Assembly (NCBI GenBank): GCA_016179685.1
Contig: JACPCR010000052.1
Span: 1-64,000 of the forward strand
Reading direction: 5' to 3'
From: Planctomycetota bacterium
GTDB taxonomy: Bacteria > Planctomycetota > PUPC01 > JACPCR01
Length of the DNA: 64,000 nt
Part shown: piece after piece, positions 10,144 through 17,759 of the stretch
Position numbering within the stretch: the first letter of the stretch is position 1
Layout: each line of letters starts with the position of its first letter
Notes under the pieces: model-generated
What the model saw: only the letters and a program-made list of their open reading frames with translations
The model's database searches: none
Told to the model about the DNA's origin: nothing
Made by a program: the position numbers and the translations under genes

Positions 10144-10193
10144 TGATGAGAAGGGTGCGGAAGTGCTGGTGCGCTTCCGCACCCTTCTCATCA
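10144..10193 (-). terminator. Perfect 20-bp hairpin starting at the fhcC stop codon
   Basis: Bases 10144-10163 and 10174-10193 are exact inverted repeats (TGATGAGAAGGGTGCGGAAG and complement) with a 10-nt loop. The distal arm contains the fhcC stop codon. There is no U-tract, so it may stabilise the 3-prime end of the fhcDC message or reduce readthrough into mch. Confidence 0.55.
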
Positions 10194-11027
10194 CGCTTGC
10201 CAGACGAGTATCTCTCCTTTTCCGGACTCCACCAGGTCGCCGCTGTAGCGTCGATATCGGCCCTCTCCCGCGGGGACCGGGAGCGACAATTTCCAGGATT
10301 GTAGCTTTTTCAGGTACAAAGAGACGAAGGGTGGGCGATAAGTGCAATCATAGCTAAAGGTAGGCAGAAGCTCGACCTGCCTCTGTGAGTCCCCCGGCGT
10401 TTCGCCAAAGAAGATCAGGCTGCCGCGCCTCATGCCCGCGCCGGCGCGCACGCCCGGGAGACCTCCCACGAGGATGTTTCCGGCGTGCATGGAGACGCCG
10501 GGGAAATCGCCGACCTGGCCTCGGACGGCGATGAGGCCTCGCCGCATGGAGCAACCGACCTCGTTCCTCGCGCTGCCTTCGACGAGGATGACGCCGCCCC
10601 GCATCCCGGTCCGGCTGCCGCGGTAGGCCCCGCCAAGAAGGTGTCCAGCGTCGCCTCGGATATGGATTCTGCCAGCCCTCATCTCGGCGCCCGTCCAGTC
10701 CCCCGCGTTCCCTCGGACCTCGAGACGCCCGCCAGACATCTCCGCTCCCGCGTGCATCCCCGCATTTCCGTCCACCACCAGCAGGCCACGGGTCATGCCA
10801 GCCCCGATGTGCTTCACCCGGCTGCAGTCCCCTTCGATGACTGCGGCCTCGTTCCCATCCCGCAGTCCCACTTCGAAGAAGTCCGCCACCCGAGCCCGCT
10901 CGTTGCCGTGGTCAACCTCCAGACGCTCGATCTCCTTCACCGCCAGGCCCTCCAGCCGGTCGGGGCTCAGGCATTCGGCCTCGATAGGGATCGGCGACGC
11001 GTTTCTCAGGCGCAAAAGAATCGACAT
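10191..11027 (-). CDS. fhcC: Formyltransferase/hydrolase complex subunit C (FwdC/FmdC-like)
   Basis: 278-residue beta-helical subunit. The repeat GxxxxGxxxGxxxVxGxAG is seen along about residues 75-220 (MTRGLLVVDGNAG, MSGGRLEVRGNAG, MRAGRIHIRGDAG, MRGGVILVEGSAR, MRRGLIAVRGQVG, MHAGNILVGG). This is the pattern of formylmethanofuran dehydrogenase subunit C and glutamate synthase alpha C-termini. In bacteria it is part of the Fhc complex with FhcA, B and D, which releases formate from formyl-H4MPT through methanofuran-like cofactor. The start overlaps the fhcD stop (TGATG), so the two are coupled. Confidence 0.93.
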   Translation of the reverse strand: MSILLRLRNASPIPIEAECLSPDRLEGLAVKEIERLEVDHGNERARVADFFEVGLRDGNEAAVIEGDCSRVKHIGAGMTRGLLVVDGNAGMHAGAEMSGGRLEVRGNAGDWTGAEMRAGRIHIRGDAGHLLGGAYRGSRTGMRGGVILVEGSARNEVGCSMRRGLIAVRGQVGDFPGVSMHAGNILVGGLPGVRAGAGMRRGSLIFFGETPGDSQRQVELLPTFSYDCTYRPPFVSLYLKKLQSWKLSLPVPAGEGRYRRYSGDLVESGKGEILVWQA

Positions 11028-11926
11028 CACCGCCCCTCCGATTTTAGAATCTCGTGCAGGCGGATCAGGTGGGGGCCCAACTTCCCTCCATAGTTTCCGG
11101 CCGAGATCCGGAGAATACCCGGCCCGCACGACGCGCGAATGCCCGCCCGCATCGCCTCCTCGACCGGCCCCTGGGCCAGTCCGTCGATGACGATCTCGTA
11201 AACCGCGTTCGTGCCCTCCGGCAGCGCGCTCTTCGCCAGGCCGCGCAGCGTGGGACAGAACGCGTCGTTCGTGCTCGCACGGAGCTTCCGGTATCGGCTG
11301 CCCACCTTGCTGCCGGAGCGCACGACACCGCCGGGGAAGGGCAGGATCACGTCCCCCCGTCCGGAGATCGCGGCGACCGCCGCCTCCGAGGCCTTCAGGG
11401 CCGCCGCCTGGCTCTCCCCCAGGATGAGGAAGTTCCCGCCCGCCACGCCTTTCTGCGTGCCAAACTTGTCCTCGCAGGTAAACTCCCCATCCATGACTGG
11501 GATACGCCAGTAACGCCGTCCCGACAGCCACTTGCTGATCTGATAGCCATCCCCGAAGAAGCGGAGCTGCCCACCGATCTGGATGTGCTTCTCGGTCACC
11601 GGGAGACCATTGTAGCAGGCGGTCGTCGGACAGGTCATCACGCATTGGCCCACCCGGTTCATCACGGCCTTCTGGAGCGCGTCGCGGTTGAAGGCGAAGA
11701 AGAGCAGGCTGACGCCGGGCCGGCCGTCCGGCGTCTCCTCCGGGGCCACCATGCGCTCGATTCCCGCCTCCGCGTCGCACGAGATGACCGACGTCGCGTA
11801 GCCGGTGGCCACCTGCGCCACGGTGCGGACCCAGGGCTCGGTTTCCGCGGTGACGACGCACCGGGCCGCGGTCATCGGAAACGCTTCGGCGAAGGTGTCC
11901 TCGATCTCGACTTCGTTGAGAATCAT
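11027..11926 (-). CDS. fhcD: Formylmethanofuran:tetrahydromethanopterin formyltransferase
   Basis: 299-residue Ftr/FhcD that moves the formyl group between H4MPT and methanofuran. It starts with the family sequence MILNEVEIEDTFAEAF and contains CPTTACYNGLP, GDGYQISKWLSGRRYWRIPVM (bilobal Ftr signature) and GGNFLILGES; it ends with GNYGGKLGPHLI. Length is normal for the family. The gene reads toward fhcC and mch. The start at 11926 is the conserved Met of the family. About 310 bases upstream contain repeat B2 and the start of the divergent DUF6569 gene. Confidence 0.95.
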   Translation of the reverse strand: MILNEVEIEDTFAEAFPMTAARCVVTAETEPWVRTVAQVATGYATSVISCDAEAGIERMVAPEETPDGRPGVSLLFFAFNRDALQKAVMNRVGQCVMTCPTTACYNGLPVTEKHIQIGGQLRFFGDGYQISKWLSGRRYWRIPVMDGEFTCEDKFGTQKGVAGGNFLILGESQAAALKASEAAVAAISGRGDVILPFPGGVVRSGSKVGSRYRKLRASTNDAFCPTLRGLAKSALPEGTNAVYEIVIDGLAQGPVEEAMRAGIRASCGPGILRISAGNYGGKLGPHLIRLHEILKSEGR

Positions 11927-12282
11927 TTCGGGATTTTCTACCCCAAGTGCCGTTGAAAAGCAAAGACTGACGCTGCCCCATCCGGACGCCGCGTCCAGTG
12001 GATTCCGAGCGCTTCTTGAATATCTCCGCATTCCCCAGCGTCTAACGCGGAAATTCGAATGCAGGACCCAGGGAGGCCTCTGCGTAAGAACAAGTATCTA
12101 TTGAAATCCGCTGCGCCCTTCGGGCTCGCGGATTTTAGAGGCAGGGTCGGCCCGGCTTCGCCGGCCCAACCCTGGCGGGTGAGCAGAAGTCAGTAACTCA
12201 AATTTCCAACTTCTGAGTTTATCTGAGATCATCTCGATTGGACGCACGTCGAGATCGGGATCGGGATCGAGAAAAATCTTAT
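11927..12282. other. Divergent intergenic region between fhcD and DUF6569 gene
   Basis: Contains palindrome B2 (12103-12136), followed by a GC hairpin at about 12141-12176 (CAGGGT...GGCCCGGC-TTC-GCCGGCC...ACCCTG), then about 110 bases of AT-richer DNA likely to hold promoters for both directions. The order palindrome, GC hairpin, leader repeat matches the copies at 4.4 and 37.7 kb. Confidence 0.55.
12103..12136. repeat. GAAATCCGC palindrome (family B), copy B2
   Basis: GAAATCCGC at 12103-12111 pairs with GCGGATTTT at 12128-12136 around GCGCCC-TTC-GGGC. The 13 bases before it (AAGTATCTATT) are also shared with copy B3 at 15664-15674. Confidence 0.78.
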
Positions 12283-13695
12283 ATGATTAAAGCGCAACTG
12301 AAACTTGAAAAGTCTTTTCAAGTTTGGCGCCCCAAACGCCTATGTCCAAGACATGTGGTTTTTCTTCTACTGGCGGGTCTAATGGACGCTGGGGACGCCG
12401 GGTCAGAGGCTATCCACGCGCAGGAAGCGCCCAGAGCGGAATTCGAATACACCCTGGAGGGGCCATACACCCACCGAAATCTGGGCCTCTTCCTTGTCCA
12501 TGGCGCCGATCGGTCTCTCGGAAAGAAATTTCTGACCTTGCAGGAGGCTCTCAAGGGCCAGCAAGCGGTGGTCCATGAGACGGAAAATGTCAATGAGCTT
12601 GCCGTGGAGAATGTGAACGAGGAGTCGTTCGTTTACATCCAGGCCGGGGACGTCGTCACGGGAGGAAAGCAAGACAGAGTGCTTGCGCTGGACCTCCTCT
12701 TGGGGCCCCGATCCGGCAAGGTGTCCATCGCCTCTTTTTGCGTGGAACGTGGTCGATGGAGTCGCCGCGGAACTGAGTACGACTCGATTTTCGGCGGCTC
12801 CGACCACCAGCTTCCAACCAAGGGTCTCAAGTTGGCAATGAAATCGCAGCAGTCCCAGTCGCAGGTGTGGTCGGAAGTGGCTATGAGCAATAACGCGATC
12901 TCGCTCAATGCAGCCTCGGTCCTCACTGAATCAACGCGGGAACTTCGAGATTCGGACGTAGAATCCGGGAAGGCATCGACCTTTTCCGCGACGGCCGGTG
13001 AGTATAGCGTGCCGCCAGCGCTTGCGGGTACGGGGAGTGAATCCTCCGCGCGCCAGCAGCCTGAGGAGGATGGGGGATCCGCAATTTCAAATGGAGGAGG
13101 TGCCGTCATGGCCTCGGATGATTCGCAGGCCATGACGGGCGCGGTCACCGTGATTGGCATCACTGACCATGTAGGGACAGTCACGGGTCTGGCTATCGTC
13201 AGCGTGGATGGGATTGCTGAAACGGTTTCTGGAGGTCTTACGATTGCGGCAGATTCAAGCCTCAACGCGACCCTCGATAACCCGGAGGTCCAGAAGGCTG
13301 CCCAGGAATACCTCGAACCGCTTCTGGCCATCACCGAAGGAAAGGAAGACGTGATCGGCTTCGTGTATGCCGTCAACGGGAAGATCAGCTCGGCCGAGGT
13401 GTATGGGTCGAGTGATCTTTTCAAGAGGATGTGGCCGAAGCTGCTCCAGGCAAGCGCGATGGAGGCTATCGCTGACTTTCGGAAGGAACAGGCCTTCGAA
13501 GAAGTCACAAGCGACGCGGTGCAGGCCTTCCTGGTGAAAGCGAAGGCAGGGAAACTCTCGGAGAAAGAAATTCAGAAGGGTGTGAAGCTCTTGACCTGCG
13601 AGACGGATGAAATCCTATTCTCCGAGACTCGTGAGGTGAGCGATGGCGATGCGTGGATTCACCGGAGCTATCTGAGTCAATCGTCCCGGGAATAG
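12283..13695 (+). CDS. Exported DUF6569 (ARPP-1) domain protein
   Basis: 470 residues from ATG 12283. The first 16 codons after the start are made by leader repeat A2 (KAQLKLEKSFQVW). A hydrophobic signal-like segment (HVVFLLLAGLMDAG) then ends near AIHAQE, suggesting export. Residues of about 60-170 match the ARPP-1/DUF6569 domain: a leucine-rich LTLQEAL, the VENVNEESFVYIQAGDVVTGGKQDRVL core and CVERGRW. The C-terminal half has no recognised fold. Function is unknown. A later start would remove the repeat-encoded residues, so the true N-terminus is uncertain. The gene splits the H4MPT block and reads against it. Its last codons and stop lie inside the hairpin at 13675-13723. Confidence 0.7.
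   Translation: MIKAQLKLEKSFQVWRPKRLCPRHVVFLLLAGLMDAGDAGSEAIHAQEAPRAEFEYTLEGPYTHRNLGLFLVHGADRSLGKKFLTLQEALKGQQAVVHETENVNELAVENVNEESFVYIQAGDVVTGGKQDRVLALDLLLGPRSGKVSIASFCVERGRWSRRGTEYDSIFGGSDHQLPTKGLKLAMKSQQSQSQVWSEVAMSNNAISLNAASVLTESTRELRDSDVESGKASTFSATAGEYSVPPALAGTGSESSARQQPEEDGGSAISNGGGAVMASDDSQAMTGAVTVIGITDHVGTVTGLAIVSVDGIAETVSGGLTIAADSSLNATLDNPEVQKAAQEYLEPLLAITEGKEDVIGFVYAVNGKISSAEVYGSSDLFKRMWPKLLQASAMEAIADFRKEQAFEEVTSDAVQAFLVKAKAGKLSEKEIQKGVKLLTCETDEILFSETREVSDGDAWIHRSYLSQSSRE
12289..12345 (+). repeat. Leader repeat family A, copy A2
   Basis: AAACTTGAAAA at 12301-12311 and TTTTCAAGTTT at 12315-12325 form a perfect 11-bp stem with a 3-nt loop. It is followed at once by GGCG-CCCCAAA-CGCC (12326-12340). 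This is the best-paired copy. It lies inside the first codons of the DUF6569 gene. Confidence 0.78.
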
Positions 13696-13723
13696 TTCGG
13701 CACTATTTCCGGGACGATTGACT
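13675..13723 (+). terminator. 22-bp hairpin across the stop codon of the DUF6569 gene
   Basis: AGTCAATCGTCCCGGGAATAGT (given here as arms 13675-13696 and 13702-13723) pairs over its whole length, with one G-U wobble and a 5-nt loop. The stop codon TAG at 13693-13695 lies in the 5-prime arm, so termination would occur inside the stem. No T-run follows. Confidence 0.6.
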
Positions 13724-13770
13724 ATCTCAGGCAAGACCTGAAACATGGATTCAAGTATCGGCTTACTGCT

Positions 13771-13932
13771 GACTACCACGACGGCGCTAAATCCTTGCGG
13801 AGACTCGATTCTCGGGCCGCAGGACGGCCATCCTCGCTGGAGTTACGCCTTTAGGCGTGGTTCTACTCGGACAACGGCTAAAGCCGTCACTCCAACGACT
13901 TACGCCAAAATGTAGCGCCGTCGTACTACTTA
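13771..13932. repeat. MITE-like element of repeat family C
   Basis: ACGACGGCGCTA (13778-13789) and its complement TAGCGCCGTCGT (13913-13924) bound a roughly 160-bp element. Inside is the family C core (ACAACGGCTAAAGCCGTC, then ACTCCAACGACTTACGCC). A reverse copy of one end lies at about 7064-7112. The element occupies nearly the whole gap between the convergent DUF6569 and fhcA genes. Confidence 0.55.
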
Positions 13933-15594
13933 CTATTTACTTCCCAAACTGGCGACGCATTCCCCGCGGGGCAGGTAATGTTCGTCAACCGCGTAATTGG
14001 CGAACTGGATCGTGTAGTGTTCCTCAAACCACTCCTGGATTTCTGAAACCAGCTTCTCATCGTAAGCGGGCGCCACGTGGAACGTCCGGCCCGTGGGGGC
14101 ATTCCGGATCTGCCCCTCCTCCACGATGACTTCCCCGTCCTTCAGCACTATCCGGGGCAAGGAAAACATCTTCGTCCGGTCCGGGTCCGGCGTGTAGATC
14201 GTGATATCCGCATCGGCCCCAGGTCCGAGATGTCCCTTGTTTCGAAGGCCGAGAATCCGTGCCGGCGCAGCCCGAGTGATAATGGCGATCTCGGAAAGCG
14301 AGTAGGCCCGGTCGAGGTCCTTCAGGACGCTTCTTTTCATCACTCGTGGATGGACGCTTTGAAGGACCTCACGCCGGTAGTCCGGCTCCATCAGCAGATG
14401 GATGATCTGGGGGTAGGACAGGAACGTGCCGCCGTTGGGATGGTCCGTGCTCAGGACGATGCGCCAGGGGTCCCGGGCGAGGAGAAACCACTCCAGCCCG
14501 ATGGCCCATTGCATGGCGTGGATGAAGCTGTGGTCCTTGTACTCGATGGGCACGATTCCGCATCCTGCTTCGTTCTCGGTATCCGCGCTGAACCACTTCC
14601 GGCCGGTGACCTGATGGAGGAAGTATCCCAGGGGCCCGTCGCCCGTCATGGACGTGGTGTCGCCGAAGACGACCTGCCCGACGTCGACGGTCAGGTTCTC
14701 GTGGGCGTTGACGACATCGACCAGGGGTGCGACTCGGGAGGCGAAGCTGCCGCCGTCGTCGGGGCCTCCGCCATAGCTGTGGAACTGGACGTGGGTCAGG
14801 TGGGCGCGGCGTCCCTCGAGGGCCTCCATCGTCGCCAGCGTCGTCTTCCAGTTGCCCGGCAGACCGAGGTTGTTACAGTGGATGTGCAGCGGATGGGGCA
14901 GCCGCAGGTCCGACGCGGCCTGGGCCAGTTCCACGATGATCTGCCTGGGCGTGACGCCAAAATGTTCCACCGGGTCGTCCAGGCCAGTCACGTTGCCGTG
15001 CCCGGCCTTCCACTCCTCCACGCCGCCGGGATTGACGGCCTTGACCGCATAGCCCTTGGCCGCGCCCAGCAGCCAGGCGACGTAATGGCGCAGGCGAGCA
15101 CGGTCGCCCGACCGGATTTGCTGCATGACGTAATGATTGTTCCCCATGAGCACGAAGAAGCCCTTGTCGATGATGGGCGTATCGTGGAGCTCCTCGTGGG
15201 CATGGCGGGCCGCCAGGGGCGGTATGGCGGCGTCGAAGGCCGTAGTGTAGCCCAGGCCGGTATACTTGTAACCGGTAGCAAACGTGCTGGGAACGCTTCC
15301 GGTGGTGCCCGAGCGCGTCCGCGGCGTGCGCCGCACCGGCTCGGCCCTTCGCTTCTCCTCGGGCCTCATTTTCCGGGCGACATTGACCTTGGGCCCCGCG
15401 ATGTGACAATGCATATCGACGCCGCCAGCCATGACGACCAGGCCCGAGGCGTCCAGGACGCGGTCAGGCCGCACCGACGGGACAGCCGGAGGCGGGATGA
15501 TCTTGCCGTCCCGAATCCAGACATCCCGGACCTCACCATCGAGTCCTTGGACCGGGTCGACAACTCGACCGTTGACGATCTGGAGGAGCGACAT
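13933..15594 (-). CDS. fhcA: Formyltransferase/hydrolase complex subunit A (FwdA/FmdA-like)
   Basis: 553-residue amidohydrolase-fold subunit, the catalytic hydrolase of the bacterial Fhc complex, releasing formate from formyl-methanofuran. Family features: VDMHCHIAGPKVN (metal-binding HxH) near residue 55, KYTGLGYTTAFDAAIPP, MGNNHYVMQ, KAVNPGG with the carboxylated-lysine region, LHIHCNNLGLPGN, HLTHVQFHSYGG and LSTDHPNGG. ATG 15594 puts the family start SLLQIVNGRVVDP at the N-terminus. An upstream ATG at 15663 would add 23 residues. It is separated from fhcDC by a gene on the opposite strand, unlike the contiguous fhc operons of methylotrophs. fhcB is absent here. Confidence 0.94.
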   Translation of the reverse strand: MSLLQIVNGRVVDPVQGLDGEVRDVWIRDGKIIPPPAVPSVRPDRVLDASGLVVMAGGVDMHCHIAGPKVNVARKMRPEEKRRAEPVRRTPRTRSGTTGSVPSTFATGYKYTGLGYTTAFDAAIPPLAARHAHEELHDTPIIDKGFFVLMGNNHYVMQQIRSGDRARLRHYVAWLLGAAKGYAVKAVNPGGVEEWKAGHGNVTGLDDPVEHFGVTPRQIIVELAQAASDLRLPHPLHIHCNNLGLPGNWKTTLATMEALEGRRAHLTHVQFHSYGGGPDDGGSFASRVAPLVDVVNAHENLTVDVGQVVFGDTTSMTGDGPLGYFLHQVTGRKWFSADTENEAGCGIVPIEYKDHSFIHAMQWAIGLEWFLLARDPWRIVLSTDHPNGGTFLSYPQIIHLLMEPDYRREVLQSVHPRVMKRSVLKDLDRAYSLSEIAIITRAAPARILGLRNKGHLGPGADADITIYTPDPDRTKMFSLPRIVLKDGEVIVEEGQIRNAPTGRTFHVAPAYDEKLVSEIQEWFEEHYTIQFANYAVDEHYLPRGECVASLGSK

Positions 15595-15674
15595 CGAAGC
15601 GTCCGGTGGAAAGAGGAGACGTGTTCCGGGCCTTGTGGCCCCGACGATTCGTTGTTTCGACACAAGAATCTATT

Positions 15675-15709
15675 GAAATCCGCTCCGCCCTTCGGGCTAC
15701 GCGGATTTC
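15675..15709. repeat. GAAATCCGC palindrome (family B), copy B3
   Basis: GAAATCCGC at 15675-15683 and GCGGATTTC at 15701-15709 flank CCGCCC-TTC-GGGC. It lies between divergent fhcA and the zinc dehydrogenase gene, 60 bases before leader repeat A3. Confidence 0.78.
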
Positions 15710-15761
15710 AGATTTGCCGTCCATGGCAAAAAGCAGAACCTTCAAGACCGCGGAAGGATAA

Positions 15762-15816
15762 CTCGCGAACTGGAAAAAATCTAAAACATTTTCGAGTTTG
15801 GCGTCGGAAGCGCCTT
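15762..15816 (+). repeat. Leader repeat family A, copy A3
   Basis: The most diverged copy: GAACTGGAAAAAATCTAAAAC, then ATTTTCGAGTTTGGCGT-CGGAA-GCGCC. The second hairpin keeps pairing with a G-U closing pair. It points toward the dehydrogenase gene but lies about 190 bases before its ATG. Confidence 0.6.
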
Positions 15817-16008
15817 GTTCACCTGGCGAGGAATGGCAAACGCGGCGTGGTTGCTCTTCCCCGCAGGCGCAGCGGCGTGGCTGCTCCGCCTGGAAGCGAA
15901 ATAGGGGACAGGACGATTGCGACGGCCACGAGAAGGCACTAACATGGCGATTCTATTCTTTGGAATTCGCGCCGCGCCGCATCCGAACGGATGGGTCAGG
16001 AGGTTGCC

Positions 16009-17133
16009 ATGTCGATTCGAGCTGCGGTCATGCAGAGGCCGGGGGAAATCACGGTGGAGACGTTTCCTCGGCCGGCCACCGATGCCCATTCCCTGCTGTT
16101 GCAAATCTGCGAGGTCGGGGTCTGTGGCAGCGATCGCCACATGTACCTCGGCCATGCGAACGTCCGTTTTCCCCTGATTCCCGGCCACGAGATGGTGGGA
16201 ACGGTGGTGGAACGCGGGACGGCCATCGAGGACCGCATGGCGGTCCTGGGGGGGCAGGTGAAAGTGGGCGACCGCGTGACGGTAGTGCCCAGCTCGCGCC
16301 CGTGCGGCAAGTGCTGGTACTGCCTGCACGTGCCGCACAAGCCCGCCCTGTGCATGAGCCGGACGATTTATGGCTTCCGGACCTGCACCGAGCCGCCGCA
16401 CCTGTTCGGCGCCTTTGCGGAATTCATGGCGGTCCACGCGCACTCATGGGTCTTCAAAATTCCCGATTCCCTGCCGCCGGACCGGGTGGTACTCATCGAG
16501 CCTGCGGCCGTGGCGACTCGGGCCGTGGAGCGCGCCCTGGGGGTCGGCATTCCGCACATCGGAGAAGGCTACGGCATCGGCAAGCGCATCGTGGTGGCCG
16601 GCGCGGGCCCCATCGGCGTCCTTGTCGCCGCCGTCCTCCGCTCGACCGGGGCTGGCCTCATCGTGGTCACGGACGCGGTGGAAAGCCGACTCGACCTGGC
16701 CCGGAAGATGGGAGCGGACGAGACGCTGAATATCACCCGGACGTCCTCGGAGGAGCGGGCGGCCCGCATCCGGGAGCTGACGGATGGGGTAGGAGCCGAC
16801 GTGGTGATCGAGTGCGCTGGGGTCCCGGCCGCGTTCCTGGAGAGCCTGCAGCTCGCTCGGAGGGGCGGCCGGGTGGTGGAGCTGGGGCACTATACGGACT
16901 CGGGCGAGGTGCCCGTGCGCCCGCACCAGGTCTGCCAGAAGGATTTGGACGTCCTCGGATGCTGGTCCTATCCGCCGATGCAATTTCAAACGGCGATGGA
17001 CTTTTTGGCCAGGACACCCGTGCCGGTGGAACGGATGATCACGCACCGCATGGCCATCCAGGACCTGAAGCCGGCCATCGAAATGCTGGCGCAGCCGGGC
17101 GTCATGAAGGTGGTTCTGACGCCCGGGCGATGA
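16009..17133 (+). CDS. Zinc-dependent medium-chain alcohol/polyol dehydrogenase
   Basis: 374-residue MDR-family NAD(P)-dependent dehydrogenase. The catalytic zinc site is GVCGSDRHMYLGH plus GHEMVG; the structural zinc loop has four cysteines in RPCGKCWYC...ALC near residues 100-118; the Rossmann fold starts at VVAGAGPIG near 198. It resembles threonine/sorbitol-type dehydrogenases, substrate unknown. An insert between GTVVERG and VKVGDRV (AIEDRMAVLGGQ) is longer than usual. The start is fixed by AGGAGG at 15998-16003, six bases before the ATG. Downstream genes follow at short spacing. Confidence 0.85.
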   Translation: MSIRAAVMQRPGEITVETFPRPATDAHSLLLQICEVGVCGSDRHMYLGHANVRFPLIPGHEMVGTVVERGTAIEDRMAVLGGQVKVGDRVTVVPSSRPCGKCWYCLHVPHKPALCMSRTIYGFRTCTEPPHLFGAFAEFMAVHAHSWVFKIPDSLPPDRVVLIEPAAVATRAVERALGVGIPHIGEGYGIGKRIVVAGAGPIGVLVAAVLRSTGAGLIVVTDAVESRLDLARKMGADETLNITRTSSEERAARIRELTDGVGADVVIECAGVPAAFLESLQLARRGGRVVELGHYTDSGEVPVRPHQVCQKDLDVLGCWSYPPMQFQTAMDFLARTPVPVERMITHRMAIQDLKPAIEMLAQPGVMKVVLTPGR

Positions 17134-17146
17134 GGGGAATTCGAGG

Positions 17147-17749
17147 ATGAAGTATCCAACGCTGCTGCTTTTCGGCGCCCCGGGCACTGGCAAGGGAACG
17201 TGGGGCAAGGTGCTGGGCGGGGTACCCGGCTTCCATCATCTCTCCAGCGGCGACCTGTTCCGCAGCCTGAATGCCTCCTCGCGGATCGGTGCGCTCTCCA
17301 TGTCCTATATCCTGCGCGGGGAACTGGTGCCCGACGACGTCACGGTCGATCTCTGGCGGGAACACATGGACGGACTGAACCAATCGGGCCGATTCAACCC
17401 GCAGAAAGCTCTGCTGCTCCTCGACGGCCTGCCACGGAATCGGAGACAGGCCGAGTTGCTGAAGGATGACCTCGAGGTCAAGCTCATCCTGTCGCTGGTT
17501 TGCAGCGACCGCCAGGTTCTTCTGAGCCGCCTGAGGCGGCGCGCCGCCATCGAACACCGCCATGATGATACGAACGAGGAGACGATCCGGCGGCGCTTCG
17601 AGGTGTACGAACAGCAATCGGCGGACATGCTGGCGTGGTATCCGAAATCGTTGATTGCTGAGATCGACGTGGTAACGTCCGTGGTGCAGATTCTCCACCA
17701 GATTAGCTCGGTGCTGGCCTCCCGGCTCGTCGAGGGGCCCCCGGCGTGA
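17147..17749 (+). CDS. Adenylate-kinase-like nucleoside monophosphate kinase
   Basis: 200-residue P-loop kinase of the adenylate kinase family, which phosphorylates nucleoside monophosphates. Motifs: Walker A GAPGTGKGT at residues 10-18, SSGDLFR near 33, LLDGLPRN near 95, and the Arg-rich DDTNEETIRRRFEVY. The LID region is short with no zinc cysteines, as in short-form enzymes. The sequence departs from standard Adk (GLPRN instead of GFPRT), so it may be a second, specialised kinase. It sits 13 bases after the dehydrogenase gene and 10 before the peptidase gene. Confidence 0.78.
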   Translation: MKYPTLLLFGAPGTGKGTWGKVLGGVPGFHHLSSGDLFRSLNASSRIGALSMSYILRGELVPDDVTVDLWREHMDGLNQSGRFNPQKALLLLDGLPRNRRQAELLKDDLEVKLILSLVCSDRQVLLSRLRRRAAIEHRHDDTNEETIRRRFEVYEQQSADMLAWYPKSLIAEIDVVTSVVQILHQISSVLASRLVEGPPA

Positions 17750-17759
17750 AAAGGTTCTC

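Noticed and set aside
15833-15904. 23-codon hydrophobic open frame after leader repeat A3 (MANAAWLLFPAGAAAWLL...)
   Set aside because: Too short, ribosome site too close to the ATG, no homologue recognised; could be a relic of a signal peptide but not supported.
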